From positions 15,026,491 to 15,090,490 of the forward strand of contig ML662449.1 of NCBI GenBank assembly GCA_007570785.1: a stretch of 64,000 nt of DNA. The letters are read 5' to 3'. The number at the start of each line of letters is the position of its first letter. Position 1 is the stretch's first letter. The stretch comes from Antilocapra americana. Taxonomy: Eukaryota > Chordata > Mammalia > Artiodactyla > Antilocapridae. Shown piece by piece: positions 61,601 through 64,000 of this stretch. The notes beneath the pieces are model-generated. The model had not been told where the DNA came from. It saw nothing but the letters and a program-made list of their open reading frames with translations, and made no database searches. Made by a program: the position numbers and the translations under genes.

Positions 61601-61857
61601 CATAGCTGTCAACTTTTAGTTGTGAATGTTTTTTAAGTTGACAAAGACATAACTCTCAATTTTTAGGTTGTAGAGTTTTTAGTTGACAACATGATGATGG
61701 AAAAGCAAATGTTTGGTAAATAAATACTTGCTGGGCCATGCAGAGACAATGGGGTGCAGGAAGGACTCCTGATCCCTAGGTTCTGCTCCATCCAGCACAC
61801 ATAGCCTGTACTGCCATAGAAAACGGGACCCATTTTCAGGGTTAAAGAGTGGGCTCT

Positions 61858-62345
61858 TGTCGAACACTCGGAAATAAATTGTCCAAGGAGACATATATTG
61901 ATAAAGTAAGAGATTTTAGTGGGAAGGGGTGCCCGGACAGAGAATTGGAGCATAAGGAAGCCCAGGAGAAGTGCTCTACTACATATCTTATAGTCTCAGT
62001 TTTCATGATAATGGGGTTAGTTTCTGGGTTGTTTCTGCCCAATCATTCTTACTCTGAGTCCATCTTGATGATGCATACATTGCTCAGCTAAGATGGATTC
62101 CAGCAAGAAGGATTCTGGAAGGTTAGTAGGACTTGTGGACTGGTGTCTTCTCTATATTTTGAACTTTCTCGAAGTCTTCAGGTTGTTGGTAGCTTATGCA
62201 TGTTGTTAGTTCAGAAGCCTGTATTAGTTGTTACTTCTGCATGCCTTACCAGGACCTCCTGTTGTAAGGAGACTCAGGCAAGTGATTACTATAGGGCCTG
62301 GCCAGGTCAGGCAGTTTCAGGGAGGTGGTTTCAGTACAGAAATGA
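61858..62345 (+). mobile_element. Second LTR-like segment
   Basis: Begins TGTCGAACACTCGG, continues with GC-richer promoter-like sequence ('aaggggtgcccggacagag', 'gcccaatcattcttac', 'agctaagatggattccagc') and 'acctcctgttgtaaggagac'. The texture matches ruminant ERV LTRs, but neither the family nor the 3' boundary is certain. Fragments before it (61700-61857) may belong to the same element. Confidence 0.4.
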
Positions 62346-62361
62346 TGCTCAGTTGTGAATG

Positions 62362-62500
62362 TGTCTGGTGATGGAAGTAAAATCTGATGTTGCAAAGAAC
62401 AGTATTGTGTCAAAACCTGGAATGTTAGGTCCATGAATCAAGGTAAATTGGATGTGGTGAAGCAGGATATGGTAAGAATAAACATTAATATCTTAGGGAA
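62362..62500 (+). mobile_element. BovB LINE fragment (5' region)
   Basis: 'ggtgatggaagtaaaatctgatg' through 'aacctggaatgttaggtcc' to 'aacattaatatcttaggg'. It is the same BovB interval as window start 1-115 and 33360-33500. Truncated at both ends. Confidence 0.85.
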
Positions 62501-62589
62501 AGAGTTTATTCATTTATTTAATAAATATTTAATTTGACAATATGTCCATATTGTATATTAAAGGTTCTAAGAAAATATTATATGTTTTT

Positions 62590-62755
62590 GGTAATTACTG
62601 TATGTCAGATGTGCTAAATAAGTTACAAATATTTATATTTTTCTTATCTTCTTTAATCCTTGTAAATGGTATGTATTGATTAATATTGCTTCAATTGTAA
62701 CTGATGAGAAAACTGAAATATAAGAATTCAAGTAAGTTGTCTAAAAGTTTATAGA
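62590..62755 (+). repeat. MIR SINE
   Basis: 'attactgtatgtcagatgtgc', 'atcttctttaatccttgtaaatgg' and 'aactgatgagaaaactgaaat' follow the MIR core in order. Confidence 0.7.
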
Positions 62756-62799
62756 AAGTACATGAAAAAATCTGGAAGCAAGTCTGAAAGCTGAAATGT

Positions 62800-62898
62800 G
62801 TGAGCAATACATTTTCATAATAATATGAGCAATTAATTTTCATAATAAGCAATAAACTTTCATAATAATAGCAAAAAAATAAACTTTCATAATAATAA
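62800..62898. repeat. Short AT-rich tandem-like repeat
   Basis: Four copies of 'tttcataataa' at uneven spacing (21-27 bp), lying between two MIR copies. Confidence 0.85.
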
Positions 62899-62904
62899 CA
62901 AAGT

Positions 62905-63120
62905 TAGAATGCACTTGTTAAATGCCAAAACTGTTCTGAGACCTTCAGGTATTTCATTTCATTCATGGTGATAATAGTAAGATAGATACTATTACTATGC
63001 TAATTGATCACATGAGGAAAACATGGTACAGAATGATAAAGTTGCCCAAGTTCTTCATCTGGAAGGTGGAAAGTAGGATTAAAAATAGATAATCTGATTC
63101 TAAAGAGCAAACTCTTTAAG
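62905..63120 (+). repeat. MIR SINE
   Basis: 'agatactattactatgc', 'cacatgaggaaaac', 'aaagttgcccaagttc', 'taatctgattctaaagagc' follow the long MIR consensus order to its 3' part. Diverged. Confidence 0.65.
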
Positions 63121-64000
63121 TTCAGGGCAATCCTTAATTACCAGTAAAACCTCACTATTGAAAATGATTTAAAACTTCACTTAGTTATTTCTGGTTGATG
63201 AATTATATTGACCAAAATATATAATTTGATAATATAACCTTTGCTTTAATCAAAATATTGACTAACAAATAATTATTCAAACTACTAAAAAAAATACAGA
63301 AATTTATAAAAGTGGAGCTCAGGGAATATGCAGAAGAAATAAGAAAATAAGTAGAGTAGAAGAAAGGTCAGTGTCTTCAACTTAAAAGAGTCCCTTAAAT
63401 ACTTGGTAAAACTAATTAAAAGACCTATTTGCCTAAGTGAAATGTAACTACATTTCTAAATTTCAAAAACAAAGAGTAAAATATTTAAATATATTCAGAT
63501 AGAAAAATATAAGCAAAATGTAAATATAGAACATATGTATTTAATATAGTATCACTTTCTCAAATAATAAATGTTGAAAGATGATGGAACAATGTTTTAA
63601 AATTTCAGTATAAATTTTCACTCCAACAAACTATATGTGAACTCTATAGAAAAATATGGGCTATTTGTTAAATCAAAAATTTTCACAAACTATACTACCT
63701 TTTCTGGAAAGTAAACTCTTGACCTAATACTCATTCTAATCAAGAAAAATCAAGAAAGCAGAACACACTCTCACATATAAATTCATACATGAATCAAAAT
63801 ATAGGGAAGACAAGAAATAAAATTATAGGCTGGTACTAATGAAATGACAAAATGAACATTTACTTTTAAATAATTATTAATAACTTTTTACTAAACAATG
63901 AAATATGGAAGAGAAATTTTGAAAGAGAGTATGTCATGCTGTGTGAAACAACTAATTAACAAGTTTGGTCTAATAGTCACAAATTATTTCAATACATTTA
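63121..64000. other. Unannotated AT-rich stretch
   Basis: No gene or repeat family recognised. Confidence 0.55.

Overview
The window is noncoding DNA from a ruminant (pecoran) genome, either a gene desert or a large intron. The diagnosis rests on the repeats. It holds eleven BovB (RTE-type LINE) copies, many Bov-tA type tRNA-derived SINEs, L1 copies of the artiodactyl L1-BT type, old mammalian MIR SINEs, one mariner and several endogenous-retrovirus LTR-like pieces. I found no functional host protein gene. The only host-gene-derived sequence is a processed pseudogene of ribosomal protein L27a. The exact species cannot be read from the sequence.

Layout. 1-8.4 kb: a BovB scrap, the RPL27A retrocopy inside an apparent MIR, a SINE, a BovB 3' end, then a 1.8 kb antisense BovB next to a 3.2 kb antisense old L1, followed by an LTR-like segment carrying a tRNA-Glu-like sequence. 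8.4-12.3 kb: mostly unique AT-rich DNA with three perfect inverted repeats, ending in an L1 3' scrap. 12.28-18.48 kb: a full-length but dead L1 with a perfect 15-bp target-site duplication (TSD), an assembly gap beside an A42 run in ORF1, and a solo LTR inserted in ORF2. 18.5-25 kb: unique DNA, SINEs, and a 1.5 kb 5'-truncated L1. 25.1-30.6 kb: an older L1 with a 14-bp TSD, itself interrupted by a younger twin-primed (5'-inverted) L1 with its own 12-bp TSD. 32.8-36.2 kb: a near full-length BovB. 37.8-39.3 kb: two BovB insertions in opposite orientation, each with its own TSD, forming a large inverted repeat. 40-50 kb: L1 scraps (one only about 45 bp), a BovB with an internal 21-bp tandem repeat, SINEs. 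49.4-50.6 kb: an HSMAR1-like mariner with a damaged catalytic triad. 50.9-64 kb: LTR-like segments, a 3.3 kb antisense BovB with a 208-codon endonuclease reading frame, more SINEs, two adjacent MIRs and unique DNA.

There is no operon or pathway logic here. The elements relate by insertion order: L1 and BovB machinery supplied the copies, the L1 machinery presumably made the RPL27A retrocopy, and SINEs and LTRs landed in older elements. Two assembly problems (100-N and 10-N gaps with suspicious flanks) should be known before using the region. I did not find a new biological system. The most informative items are insertion structures that can be dated and checked.
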